Assembly (NCBI GenBank): GCA_946403735.1
Contig: CAMJAZ010000059.1
Coordinates: forward strand, 1-7,800
Origin: an uncultured Selenomonadales bacterium
GTDB taxonomy: Bacteria > Bacillota > Negativicutes > Selenomonadales > Selenomonadaceae
Direction of reading: 5' to 3'
DNA length: 7,800 bases
The position numbers and the translations under genes were made by a program. The notes beneath the pieces were generated by a model, which was not told where the DNA came from, did not search any database, and saw only the letters and a program-made list of their open reading frames with translations. Shown one piece after another: positions 1 to 6,360 of the stretch (its first letter is position 1; the number at the start of each line of letters is the position of its first letter).

Positions 1-171
1 ATAAATGACCTTTCCTGTAGGCCAAAATTTATAAATTTCTTCAGGAACAAATTCCGCAACGTGGAGCAAGTCAATAAGTCTATTAGCTGAATAAAATTCG
101 TCGGTCGGCTCAATCAAATTTTGTTGAATGGCAAAATTCAGCAGACGATTAATTTCAGTGTTGATTGACAT
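1..171 (-). CDS. galT: Galactose-1-phosphate uridylyltransferase, class II, N-terminal part (cut by window edge)
   Basis: This is the first 57 codons of a minus-strand gene that runs off the left edge; the frame is open from the ATG at 171 to base 1. The protein starts MSINTEINRLLNFAIQQ and continues with an ...NRLIDLL... segment. That is the pattern of the N-terminus of Gram-positive class II GalT proteins (IN.LL.FA...NLI...D....NRL.DLL). The enzyme exchanges UMP between UDP-glucose and galactose-1-phosphate in the Leloir pathway. The start is supported by an AGGAGG at 185-180, 8 nt upstream, which overlaps the galE stop codon. The gene lies 12 bp downstream of galE in the same direction, so it is co-transcribed and probably translationally coupled. 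The catalytic region is outside the window, so the call rests on the N-terminus and on the galK-galE context. Confidence 0.82.
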   Translation of the reverse strand, partial: MSINTEINRLLNFAIQQNLIEPTDEFYSANRLIDLLHVAEFVPEEIYKFWPTGKVIY

Positions 172-179
172 ATTAAACG

Positions 180-185
180 CCTCCT
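180..185 (-). promoter_or_regulatory. galT ribosome binding site overlapping the galE stop codon
   Basis: AGGAGG on the minus strand shares bases with the galE TAG stop (186-184) and sits 8 nt before the galT ATG. A ribosome finishing galE is placed on the galT initiation site, which suggests coupled translation of the two genes. Confidence 0.75.
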
Positions 186-1173
186 AATCTTCGTAGCCGT
201 TGGGATGATTTTTATGCCAAGTCCACGCAGTCGCGATAACTTTTTCAACGTCAGCAAATTTCGGATTCCATTTCAAAATCTTTTTAGCCTTGTCACTTGA
301 CGCGATTAACTGCGCGGGGTCGCCAGCACGACGTGAACCCATTTCAGTTTTAATTTTCTGCCCAGTAACTTTTTCAGCCGTGACAATCATTTCTTTCACG
401 GAAAAACCTTGACCGTTGCCCAAGTTGAAAATATTTGATTCGCCGCCGTCGCGCAGGTAGTTCAACGCCAAAATATGCGCGTCAGCAAGGTCGATGACGT
501 GAATATAATCGCGAAGGCAAGTTCCGTCTGGCGTAGGATAATCATCACCAAAAATTGTAATGTGGTCGCGCTTGCCAAGCGGTACTTGCAGAATCAGCGG
601 AATTAAATGTGTTTCGGGGTGATGATCTTCACCGATTGAACCGTCTTCGACTGCACCTGCCGCGTTAAAATATCTCAAGCTTACGAAACGTACACCATTA
701 GCGCGGCTAACCCATTTCATCATTTTTTCCATAATCAATTTGGATTCGCCGTAAGGATTAGTCGGTAAAGTTCTATCATCTTCTTCAATGGGAACTTTTT
801 CAGGCTCGCCGTAAGTTGCCGCCGTCGAACTGAAAACAATTTTGTCAACGCCGTTTCTTACCATTGACTCCAATAAAATTTGCATACCGTAAACGTTATT
901 GTTGAAATATTTCAGCGGCTTTTCGACACTTTCACCGACAAGCGAATTTGCCGCAAAGTGAATGACGGCTTCAATTTTATTTTCGGTAAAAATTTTGTCG
1001 AGAACATCAGCGTTGCGAATATCGCCTTCATAAAATTTAGCGGCAGGATTAATCGCCTTACGGTGTCCAGTTTGAAGATTATCGACGATGACGACATCTT
1101 CACCAGCTTTTACGAGTTGGTAAACGGCGTGCGAACCGATATAGCCAGCGCCGCCGCAAACTAAAATTGCCAT
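184..1173 (-). CDS. galE: UDP-glucose 4-epimerase
   Basis: This 329-residue cytoplasmic enzyme interconverts UDP-galactose and UDP-glucose with tightly bound NAD, and so regenerates UDP-glucose for GalT. It is an extended SDR. The Rossmann glycine motif GGAGYIGS is at residues 7-14, and NAD-contacting D31/N32 follow the second strand. The HFAA segment is at 72-75, the Ser/Thr catalytic region FSSTAATYG at 114-122, and the catalytic YxxxK pair is Tyr141/Lys145. The ..RYFNAAGA.. substrate loop is near 167-174 and RRAGDPA near 281-287. The position that aligns with the E. coli Tyr299 substrate gate appears to be Leu289, so acceptance of N-acetylated sugars cannot be judged from the sequence. The length is normal for the family. 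A GGGGGAG ribosome binding site lies just upstream of the ATG at 1173. The gene is 43 bp after galK and 12 bp before galT, in the same operon. Confidence 0.97.
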   Translation of the reverse strand: MAILVCGGAGYIGSHAVYQLVKAGEDVVIVDNLQTGHRKAINPAAKFYEGDIRNADVLDKIFTENKIEAVIHFAANSLVGESVEKPLKYFNNNVYGMQILLESMVRNGVDKIVFSSTAATYGEPEKVPIEEDDRTLPTNPYGESKLIMEKMMKWVSRANGVRFVSLRYFNAAGAVEDGSIGEDHHPETHLIPLILQVPLGKRDHITIFGDDYPTPDGTCLRDYIHVIDLADAHILALNYLRDGGESNIFNLGNGQGFSVKEMIVTAEKVTGQKIKTEMGSRRAGDPAQLIASSDKAKKILKWNPKFADVEKVIATAWTWHKNHPNGYED

Positions 1174-1216
1174 CTAAACTCCCCCTTTTTAGCTTATAAA
1201 AATTCTTAATTCTTAA

Positions 1217-2386
1217 TTAAACTTTGTGTGTTCCTTCGGAAACGTCAGCAACGTAGAAACTTGGCGCGTAACCGATTTTTTTCGTGTAACCGTTTTCAAG
1301 CACCGATTTAAATTTTTCAATCGCAGAATTTTTTACAATGCTAACCGTTGAACCGCCAAAACCTGCGCCCGTCATACGTGAACCAATGCAACCGTCAACC
1401 GTCCACGCCAATTCAGCCAAAGTGTCAAGTTCAACGCCCGTCACGTCGTAATCTTCGCAAAGTGAAACGTGTGAGTCGTGCATAAGTTGACCAAATTTCT
1501 GCAAGTCATTTTTTTCAAGCGCCGTAACTGCTGCAAGCGTACGTTGATTTTCACGAACTGCATGACGTGCACGAAGTTTTTCAATCGGGTCTGTAATGCA
1601 ACTTGAAATTTCGTCAAATTCTTCGTTAGTCAATTCGCAAAGCGCCTTCAAATCGGGTTTAACTGTTTGCAATTCCTTCAACGCATTTTCACATTCTTTG
1701 CGGCGTTCATTGTACGCGGAAGTTACGAGGGAATGCGGCTTATTCGTATTTGTGATGACAATCGATGCGTCACCAAGTTTAATTGGGCTGTAACGATATT
1801 TTAACGTATTGCAATCAAGCAATATAGCACAATCTTTCTTGCCCATGCCGACGGCGAATTGATCCATTATACCGCAATTCATTCCGACAAATTCATTTTC
1901 AGCTTTCTGTGAAAGTTTAACCATTTCGACCATATCAAGACCGAAATTAAAATTTTCATTCAAGATAACGGCGGTTAAAACTTCCAATGACGCGGAGGAA
2001 CTTAAACCAGCGCCAGCAGGTAATGTACCATAAATTACAATGTCAAAACCATTTGCCGCTTTATGTCCAGCTTGTTCAAGCGTGGCGATAGTCCCCGCAA
2101 CGTAATTCGCCCAATCGTAAGCGCTATTGTACTTCAAGCCGTGCATATCAAATTCAATGACGCCTTTGTCAGCAAGATTCATTGAGAAAATGCGCGTCTT
2201 CGTGTCACTGCGCGGAGCAACTAACGCATACGTGCCAAGTGAAATTGCGCACGGGAAAACATTTCCCGAATTATAATCTGTATGCTCGCCAATGAGATTT
2301 ACGCGACCAGGCGAAAAGAATTTTTGTGTATCCGCCTTGCCGAATTTTTCATTAAAAACTTTTTCAATATCATTAAAAATTTCCAT
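1217..2386 (-). CDS. galK: Galactokinase
   Basis: This 389-residue GHMP kinase phosphorylates alpha-D-galactose at C1 with ATP, the first committed step of the Leloir pathway. The galactokinase signature GRVNLIGEHTDYN is at residues 27-39, with Arg28 as the conserved active-site arginine. The ATP-binding motif LPAGAGLSSSAS is at 122-133. Asp175 in CGIMDQF is the expected catalytic base, and GHMP motif 3, SRMTGAGFGG, is at 336-345. Length and motif spacing are normal for bacterial GalK, with no sign of damage. A strong AAAGGAGG (2402-2395) lies 8 nt before the ATG at 2386. The gene is second to last of those visible in the operon. It is separated from the permease gene by 183 bp holding a palindromic repeat element, so it may be expressed at a different level from the genes upstream. 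Confidence 0.97.
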   Translation of the reverse strand: MEIFNDIEKVFNEKFGKADTQKFFSPGRVNLIGEHTDYNSGNVFPCAISLGTYALVAPRSDTKTRIFSMNLADKGVIEFDMHGLKYNSAYDWANYVAGTIATLEQAGHKAANGFDIVIYGTLPAGAGLSSSASLEVLTAVILNENFNFGLDMVEMVKLSQKAENEFVGMNCGIMDQFAVGMGKKDCAILLDCNTLKYRYSPIKLGDASIVITNTNKPHSLVTSAYNERRKECENALKELQTVKPDLKALCELTNEEFDEISSCITDPIEKLRARHAVRENQRTLAAVTALEKNDLQKFGQLMHDSHVSLCEDYDVTGVELDTLAELAWTVDGCIGSRMTGAGFGGSTVSIVKNSAIEKFKSVLENGYTKKIGYAPSFYVADVSEGTHKV

Positions 2387-2437
2387 AAAGTAAACCTCCT
2401 TTAACTCAATATAAAGTTACAATTTGAACTAATCAAA

Positions 2438-2533
2438 GGGCGCCCAAGGATGGGCGCCCGCGCAAATCGCGTGATGCGATTTCAGCGGGCTGTTTCTTTT
2501 TGCTACTTTTTCTTTGCGCCAAAGAAAAAGTAG
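2438..2533. repeat. Compound palindromic intergenic element (three adjacent inverted repeats)
   Basis: Three stem-loops are packed end to end between the permease gene and galK. First, GGGCGCCC occurs twice (2438-2445 and 2452-2459) around a 6-nt spacer; each copy is itself palindromic, so together they form an 8-bp stem. Second, GCCCGC (2456-2461) and AAATCGC (2464-2470) pair with GCGATTT (2476-2482) and GCGGGC (2485-2490) around the loop GTGAT; this overlaps the first repeat, so the two folds compete. Third, CTACTTTTTCTTTG (2503-2516) and CAAAGAAAAAGTAG (2520-2533) form a perfect 14-bp stem with a 3-nt loop. The G+C content is much higher than in the flanks. From memory, related GGGCGCCC...CTACTTTTT-type elements recur between genes in many bacterial genomes, but no other copy lies in this window. 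No T-tract follows the hairpins on either strand, so it is not a standard terminator; attenuation or mRNA 3'-end protection is possible. Confidence 0.75.
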
Positions 2534-2569
2534 GTTAATAAAAAATTATTACAAAGTAAATTTGTTAAT

Positions 2570-3991
2570 TTATTTATTCATATCTTTCCATTTCTTTTCA
2601 AGTTCTTTAACAATGCGTTCATGCTCTTCCTCTGTCAATTTAACTTTGGCACGATAGAAGAAACCCGCAATAACTATCAATACGATAGGCGCGGCAAACA
2701 TTATCAGCTTGAAGTTAAAAATACCTTCAGGCGAAATTGAATCAGCCGTTGCACCTGAAGTCATACCGACCCAAACTGCCGTATAACCGACCATTGCACT
2801 TGTGATAGCACCAGCAAGTTTATCAATCAGCGGACGTACGCAAAGTACCAATGCTTCGTCGCGGTGTCCAAGTTTAAGCTGTCCATATTCAACAGTATCA
2901 GTTATCGTCATCAAAACTACCAAGAAAATTAAAGGTTGCGGCAATGCGAAAAGTCCTGCGGCAAACAATGTCATCATTACGCTTTTTCCCGCCATTGCAT
3001 AACAGACCAAGCCAATTATCATTATAGCGATTGATGCGAAAAATAATCCTCTGCGGCTAAATTTTTGCGTCAACGTTGGGAAAAGTGCAACTGCCGCCAA
3101 GCCGATTATTACGTTGATTATACCGAGAAAAGAAAATTGCGTCGAATCGCCCAAAATGTAAATGAAATAGTACAGGTTAAAATTGTTGACGATATTTGCG
3201 CCCAAACCGTAAATCAAGTACGTGAAGGCAATCCACATCAGCTGATCATTTTGCGCTAAAACTTTGAAAACGTCGCTGAAACTTGTTTCTTCCTTATTTT
3301 CGCGCAGTTCAGATTGTTGCTCCTTCGTACCGATACCAAGAATAATTGCGCCGATAACTGAAATTGCACCGCCGATACATGCAAATGCAAACCAACCACG
3401 TGGATCACCTGCGCCGCCATTTTGGTTGATTGAGAAAAATAAAACCAATGGCATAACCATAACTGTAACGAGTTGACCGCCGAATACTGAACCAATACGC
3501 GCATAAGTTGCAGTAATTTCGCGTTCGCGGCTGTCAAAACTCAACGCTGGAATCATTGACCAAATAGCAACGTCTTTAGCAGAATAAAAAACGTCCATAA
3601 TCAGATAGACGACGGCAAATCCAATTAGGTACGTCATTGGACTTGTCATAGCCGTTCCGCCGAAGTCCGTGAATAAAATTGCTAAACAGACTGCACCAAC
3701 TACACCGCCGATTAAAACCCATGGCTTAAATTTTCCCCAACGAGTTTTCGTCTTGTCAATCATATTTCCAATGAACGGGTCGATTAAAAGTTCACCGACG
3801 CGCAAAACTAAAATTATAGTCGTGACAACGCCAATCATATAGGCATCTTGCAACTTTCCTTCAGCATCAGGCGAATTGAAGAGGTTACTTGTAACAAAAA
3901 TCATAAAATAACTTCCGAGCATTGCATAAAAAATATCATGCCCGAATGTGCCGCAAGCATACGCGACACGTTGAACAAATTTACTACTCAC
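2570..3991 (-). CDS. lacS: LacS-type galactoside/cation symporter (GPH family), lacking the IIA domain
   Basis: This 473-residue polytopic inner-membrane transporter has about 12 hydrophobic segments. It belongs to the glycoside-pentoside-hexuronide:cation symporter family and resembles streptococcal LacS along its whole length. The N-terminus YACGTFGHDIFYAMLGSYF, the loop NMIDKTKTRWGKFKPW (76-91), the segment FKVLAQNDQLMW (242-253) and EYGQLKLGHRDE (368-379) are characteristic. Acidic helix-II residues Glu67 and Asp71, and Lys373, His376 and Glu379, fall at the same numbers as the functional residues known in S. thermophilus LacS. The protein ends where the LacS membrane domain ends and carries no C-terminal PTS IIA-like domain. 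The start codon is GTG (3991-3989), preceded 7 nt away by GGGGAGGGG. The gene follows the kinase-like gene by 18 bp. Substrate is inferred to be lactose, galactose or another galactoside; melibiose or raffinose cannot be excluded. Confidence 0.9.
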   Translation of the reverse strand: MSSKFVQRVAYACGTFGHDIFYAMLGSYFMIFVTSNLFNSPDAEGKLQDAYMIGVVTTIILVLRVGELLIDPFIGNMIDKTKTRWGKFKPWVLIGGVVGAVCLAILFTDFGGTAMTSPMTYLIGFAVVYLIMDVFYSAKDVAIWSMIPALSFDSREREITATYARIGSVFGGQLVTVMVMPLVLFFSINQNGGAGDPRGWFAFACIGGAISVIGAIILGIGTKEQQSELRENKEETSFSDVFKVLAQNDQLMWIAFTYLIYGLGANIVNNFNLYYFIYILGDSTQFSFLGIINVIIGLAAVALFPTLTQKFSRRGLFFASIAIMIIGLVCYAMAGKSVMMTLFAAGLFALPQPLIFLVVLMTITDTVEYGQLKLGHRDEALVLCVRPLIDKLAGAITSAMVGYTAVWVGMTSGATADSISPEGIFNFKLIMFAAPIVLIVIAGFFYRAKVKLTEEEHERIVKELEKKWKDMNK

Positions 3992-4009
3992 TATAAATCC
4001 CCTCCCCTT

Positions 4010-4621
4010 CTACTTTTTAACCGATTCAATGTAAGAAATAATTCCGTCTGCAATTTTGTCAAGCGGCGCATTGCTAGTATTGACTACTAAATCAAAGTTC
4101 GCGGCGTCACCCCAAGTTTGATTAGTATAGTATTCGTAGTAGCGGGCGCGTTTTTTATTTTCAACGTCCATTTCCTGCAAAGTTTTGCCGTCGTAAACTG
4201 TTAAGCCGCGTTTGTCACGAAAATCATCATTAGCCGTCACGAAGATTGAAAATTTGTTTTCATTTTCGCGCAGAACATAATCTGCACAACGTCCGAGAAT
4301 GACACAAGATTTTTTTTCAGCAAGCCTTTGAATGACATTTGATTCAGCCATAAAAATGTTATGCCCGTATTGACCAGAACCAAGTTTGACGCCGAAAGAA
4401 TGAAACGGCAGGAAGGTCATATCCATAGGCGGAATAGTGCTTGCCAGTTCGTACAAATCGTCGTCAGGCAAATCGTTAATGGAAAGTTTCGCCGCCGCAA
4501 TGTGAATCAGTTGTCTGTCGTAAAGCTTTACGCCTAACTTTTTGGCAAGAATACCTGCCAGCTCACGTCCGCCGCAACCGTAGCGACGACTTACGGTCAC
4601 GACTAAATTTTTTTTCTCCAT
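4010..4621 (-). CDS. Cytidylate-kinase-like family protein, first gene of the operon
   Basis: This 203-residue soluble protein has the layout of the cytidylate-kinase-like family (PF13189 type), a P-loop NMP-kinase-fold group of mostly unknown function. A variant phosphate-binding segment SRRYGCGGRELA is at 11-22 in place of a classic GxxxxGK[ST]. LYDRQLIH is at 33-40, ILGRCADYVL at 108-117, and a lid/C-terminal block NKKRARYYEYYTNQTWGD...FDLVVNTS runs from about 155 to 183. These are recognisable family features. The substrate is not known, and the name should not be read as CMP kinase activity. The start is supported by GGGGAGG (4637-4631), 9 nt before the ATG. It is the promoter-proximal gene of the galactose operon, 18 bp ahead of the permease gene and divergent from the AraC regulator. 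A role tied to sugar uptake is only an inference from position. Confidence 0.85.
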   Translation of the reverse strand: MEKKNLVVTVSRRYGCGGRELAGILAKKLGVKLYDRQLIHIAAAKLSINDLPDDDLYELASTIPPMDMTFLPFHSFGVKLGSGQYGHNIFMAESNVIQRLAEKKSCVILGRCADYVLRENENKFSIFVTANDDFRDKRGLTVYDGKTLQEMDVENKKRARYYEYYTNQTWGDAANFDLVVNTSNAPLDKIADGIISYIESVKK

Positions 4622-4739
4622 AAGCTAAAACCTCCCCTAAAAATCTCCTAAAATTTTTTCACATTGTAACTTTTCAATACAGTAATTTTGTTTTATGTTG
4701 TGGTACAAATTTTCTGATTTTAAGGAAAAAGGATTTTAC

Positions 4740-4766
4740 GTGAAAATAATATGGTAAAATGTGAAA
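4740..4766 (+). promoter_or_regulatory. Possible AraC-family operator: two GTGAAA half-sites 21 bp apart
   Basis: GTGAAA at 4740 and again at 4761 are in direct orientation and exactly 21 bp apart, two helical turns, the spacing typical of AraC-family half-sites. They lie just upstream of the regulator's own coding start, which would suit autoregulation. The match is only 6 bp in AT-rich DNA, so it is tentative. Confidence 0.28.
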
Positions 4767-4786
4767 CGTTAGAAAGATTTTGTATT

Positions 4787-4794
4787 GGGGGAGG
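4787..4794 (+). promoter_or_regulatory. Ribosome binding site that fixes the regulator start
   Basis: GGGGGAGG lies 7 nt before the ATG at 4802 and 4 nt before the adjacent ATG at 4799. The further upstream in-frame ATG at 4751 has no Shine-Dalgarno sequence at a workable distance. The start at 4802 is therefore preferred, with 4799 as a one-codon alternative. Confidence 0.75.
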
Positions 4795-4801
4795 TCTGAT
4801 G

Positions 4802-5659
4802 ATGGAAAATGTACGCTCTGTTTATATGCCGCCGTTCAATGAAGACGAATTTTGCCTTGTCACTTTCGGACACTCAATAAATTATCCTGGTCATACTTAC
4901 GGACCTGCAGTACGTTCTTACTATCTGATTCATTACGTGCTTTCTGGCAAGGGAATTTTTAAAGCCAATCAGCACACCTACAATTTGCGCGAAGGGCAGG
5001 GGTTTTTTATCGAACCTGACAATCAAACTGTTTATTCTAGTGACATTGACGATCCCTGGACGTATGTTTGGGTAGGGTTTGGCGGTCGTCAATCGAAAAG
5101 GCTTGTTGGGTCAATAGGTCTTTCGCAAGAGAATCCAATTTTTTCATGCAGTCTTGAAAGTGGAAGAAAGCTTGAAGAGTATGTAGACGAAATGTTGGCG
5201 AATAATGATTTTGCACTTAGTGATATTTATTACCGCTGGGGATTATTTTTTCAATTCATATCCATTATTGTCGATGCGCAGAAAGATTTAATGCCAAAAG
5301 TCGATGTAAATACTTATGTGTCACATATGGTAAAATATATTCACAACCATATTGAAGAACCTGTTACCGTTCAAGACGTTGCAGACTACGTGAATTTAAC
5401 GCGCTGTTACGCCACAACAATTTTCACAAAGTATACTGGAATGTCGCCTAAAGATTATATTCAAAATTGCCGATTGACGAAGGCGCGGCATATGTTGGAG
5501 TCGTCGTCTTTAACAATCGCGGGCATTGCTTATTCATGCGGCTTTAAACAGAGTGAATCTTTTATTAAAGCTTTTCGCAAACGATATAACATAAGTCCTA
5601 GTGAATATCGGAAAGATTTTTTTAAGGGTGGGCGTAAAGTTAGCGGAGTTAAAGTTTAA
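4802..5659 (+). CDS. AraC-family transcriptional regulator of the galactoside operon (inferred target)
   Basis: This 285-residue DNA-binding protein has an N-terminal AraC-type cupin sugar-binding domain at about 18-160. The characteristic segment YYLIHYVLSGKGIF is at 40-53, EGQGFFIEPD at 64-73 and DDPWTYVWVGFGG at 83-95. The C-terminal double helix-turn-helix domain spans about 172-271. The first HTH includes VTVQDVADYVNLTRCYATTIFTKYTGMSPKDYI, and the second includes LTIAGIAYSCGFKQSESFIKAFRKRYNISPSEY, with the conserved GF and P.EYR ending. This architecture is shared with MsmR/RafR-type activators of sugar operons in Gram-positive bacteria. It diverges from the kinase-permease-gal operon and probably activates it on binding a galactoside or intermediate. 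The effector cannot be read from sequence. An upstream in-frame ATG at 4751 would add 17 residues but lacks a ribosome binding site. Confidence 0.92.
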   Translation: MENVRSVYMPPFNEDEFCLVTFGHSINYPGHTYGPAVRSYYLIHYVLSGKGIFKANQHTYNLREGQGFFIEPDNQTVYSSDIDDPWTYVWVGFGGRQSKRLVGSIGLSQENPIFSCSLESGRKLEEYVDEMLANNDFALSDIYYRWGLFFQFISIIVDAQKDLMPKVDVNTYVSHMVKYIHNHIEEPVTVQDVADYVNLTRCYATTIFTKYTGMSPKDYIQNCRLTKARHMLESSSLTIAGIAYSCGFKQSESFIKAFRKRYNISPSEYRKDFFKGGRKVSGVKV

Positions 5660-5662
5660 AAT

Positions 5663-6286
5663 TTAAAATTTATCGGCAAAGTTTTCGTAATCGATTATTT
5701 TGCCGCCGTCGTAAAATTTTTTATCATCGTCAGTAATCTCCCGTACAACGCGGCATGGTACGCCCATTGCTACAACGTTGGCGGGAATATTTTTTGTCAC
5801 GACCGCGCCCGCGCCAATAACGCTATTTTCGCCAATCGTCACGCCTGGTAAAACTACAACGTTACTGCAAAGCCAAACATTTTTTTCAATCACAATTTTT
5901 TTGCAGTACTGATAACCTTTGCCGCGCAGTGTTGGATCAATGGGATGATTCGCCGTCGTCAAAGTTACATTCGGCGCAAATAAAACGTTATCGCCGACGA
6001 TAATTTCAACGTCATCAACAACATTCAAATTAAAATTCGCGTAAACATTATTTCCGAAGAAAAGATTTTTTCCGCCCCAGTTTCCATGAAACGGTGGCTC
6101 AATGTAGCAGTTTTCGCCGACAGCGCCGAGCATTTCTTTTAAAAGTTTTTGGCGCAATTCAGACTGCGCGGAAGTAGTGGCGTTATATTCTTCCATTTTT
6201 TTCATACAGCCGCCTTGAAGTTTCATAATTTCTTCGTCCATTGGATCGTAAATCAAGCCAAGATTTTTTCTTTCAAGATTGGTCAT
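5663..6286 (-). CDS. Maltose/galactoside O-acetyltransferase family protein (LacA/Maa/NodL type)
   Basis: This 207-residue cytoplasmic enzyme transfers acetyl from acetyl-CoA to a sugar hydroxyl. The N-terminal helical Mac domain covers about 6-58 (YDPMDEEIMKLQ...ELRQKLLKEML). A left-handed beta-helix of hexapeptide repeats follows, from GGKNLFFGNNVYANFNL (71-87) through VGDNVLFAPNVTLTTANHPID and NVWLCSNVVVLPGVTIGENSVIGAGAVV to the closing GVPCRVVREI. His114 in TTANHP is in the position of the catalytic histidine of LacA. The usual WIGG is WLCS here (138-141), a minor variation. Acceptor specificity cannot be told from sequence; the galactose genes nearby make thiogalactoside-type detoxification plausible. 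An AGGAGG (6301-6296) lies 9 nt before the ATG. A possible -10, TATAGA (6338-6333), abuts the inferred left end of the insertion sequence, so the upstream promoter half may lie in IS DNA. It converges on the regulator with a 3-bp gap. Confidence 0.9.
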   Translation of the reverse strand: MTNLERKNLGLIYDPMDEEIMKLQGGCMKKMEEYNATTSAQSELRQKLLKEMLGAVGENCYIEPPFHGNWGGKNLFFGNNVYANFNLNVVDDVEIIVGDNVLFAPNVTLTTANHPIDPTLRGKGYQYCKKIVIEKNVWLCSNVVVLPGVTIGENSVIGAGAVVTKNIPANVVAMGVPCRVVREITDDDKKFYDGGKIIDYENFADKF

Positions 6287-6345
6287 AACTTTAAACCTCC
6301 TACTATAATAAAGTAAAATTTAGATGTTAAAATCTATAAGGATTT

Positions 6346-6354
6346 TGATAAAAT
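6346..6354 (+). promoter_or_regulatory. Extended -10 promoter of the IS non-coding RNA
   Basis: TGATAAAAT combines a TGn extension with a TAAAAT -10 box. It predicts transcription starting near 6361, immediately before the first hairpin of the putative bridge RNA (GACAG/CTGTC). A weak TTAAAA at 6327-6332, 16 bp upstream, could serve as -35 in the inserted form. Confidence 0.4.
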
Positions 6355-6360
6355 AACCGC

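Larger units (their letters stand above)
4622..4801. promoter_or_regulatory. Divergent control region between the galactoside operon and the araC-type gene
   Basis: This AT-rich region holds the start signals of both transcription units. For the operon, the best minus-strand -10 is TACAAT at 4668-4663, about 35 nt ahead of the ribosome binding site. No acceptable -35 hexamer lies 15-18 bp further upstream, as expected for a promoter that needs an activator. GTGAAA occurs three times: at 4740-4745 and 4761-4766 on the plus strand and at 4662-4657 on the minus strand. No convincing -35/-10 pair was found for the regulator gene. Confidence 0.35.

Noticed and set aside
880..1164. Open frame on the plus strand inside galE
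   Set aside because: It is antisense to a well-conserved gene, has no ribosome binding site and no recognisable protein features. The same applies to short open frames opposite galK, lacS and the kinase-like gene, and to an overlapping frame in the recombinase.
1200..1218. Short direct repeat AATTCTTAATTCTTAATTA between galK and galE
   Set aside because: It is a brief low-complexity AT stretch with no stem and no clear role.
2438..2459. Repeated GGGCGCCC as the start of a CRISPR-like array
   Set aside because: There are only two 8-bp copies with a 6-nt spacer; they are palindromes forming one stem.
2503..2533. Perfect 14-bp hairpin as an intrinsic terminator
   Set aside because: The stem is mostly A-T and no T-tract follows on either strand, so it is kept as part of a repeat element.
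4762..4775. Possible catabolite-control (cre) site, TGAAACGTTAGAAA
   Set aside because: The CG is one position off the consensus and the right half lacks the expected CA ending.
4751..4801. Upstream ATG extending the AraC regulator by 17 residues
   Set aside because: No Shine-Dalgarno sequence stands at a workable distance, whereas GGGGGAGG sits 7 nt before the ATG at 4802. The extension does not look like part of the cupin domain.
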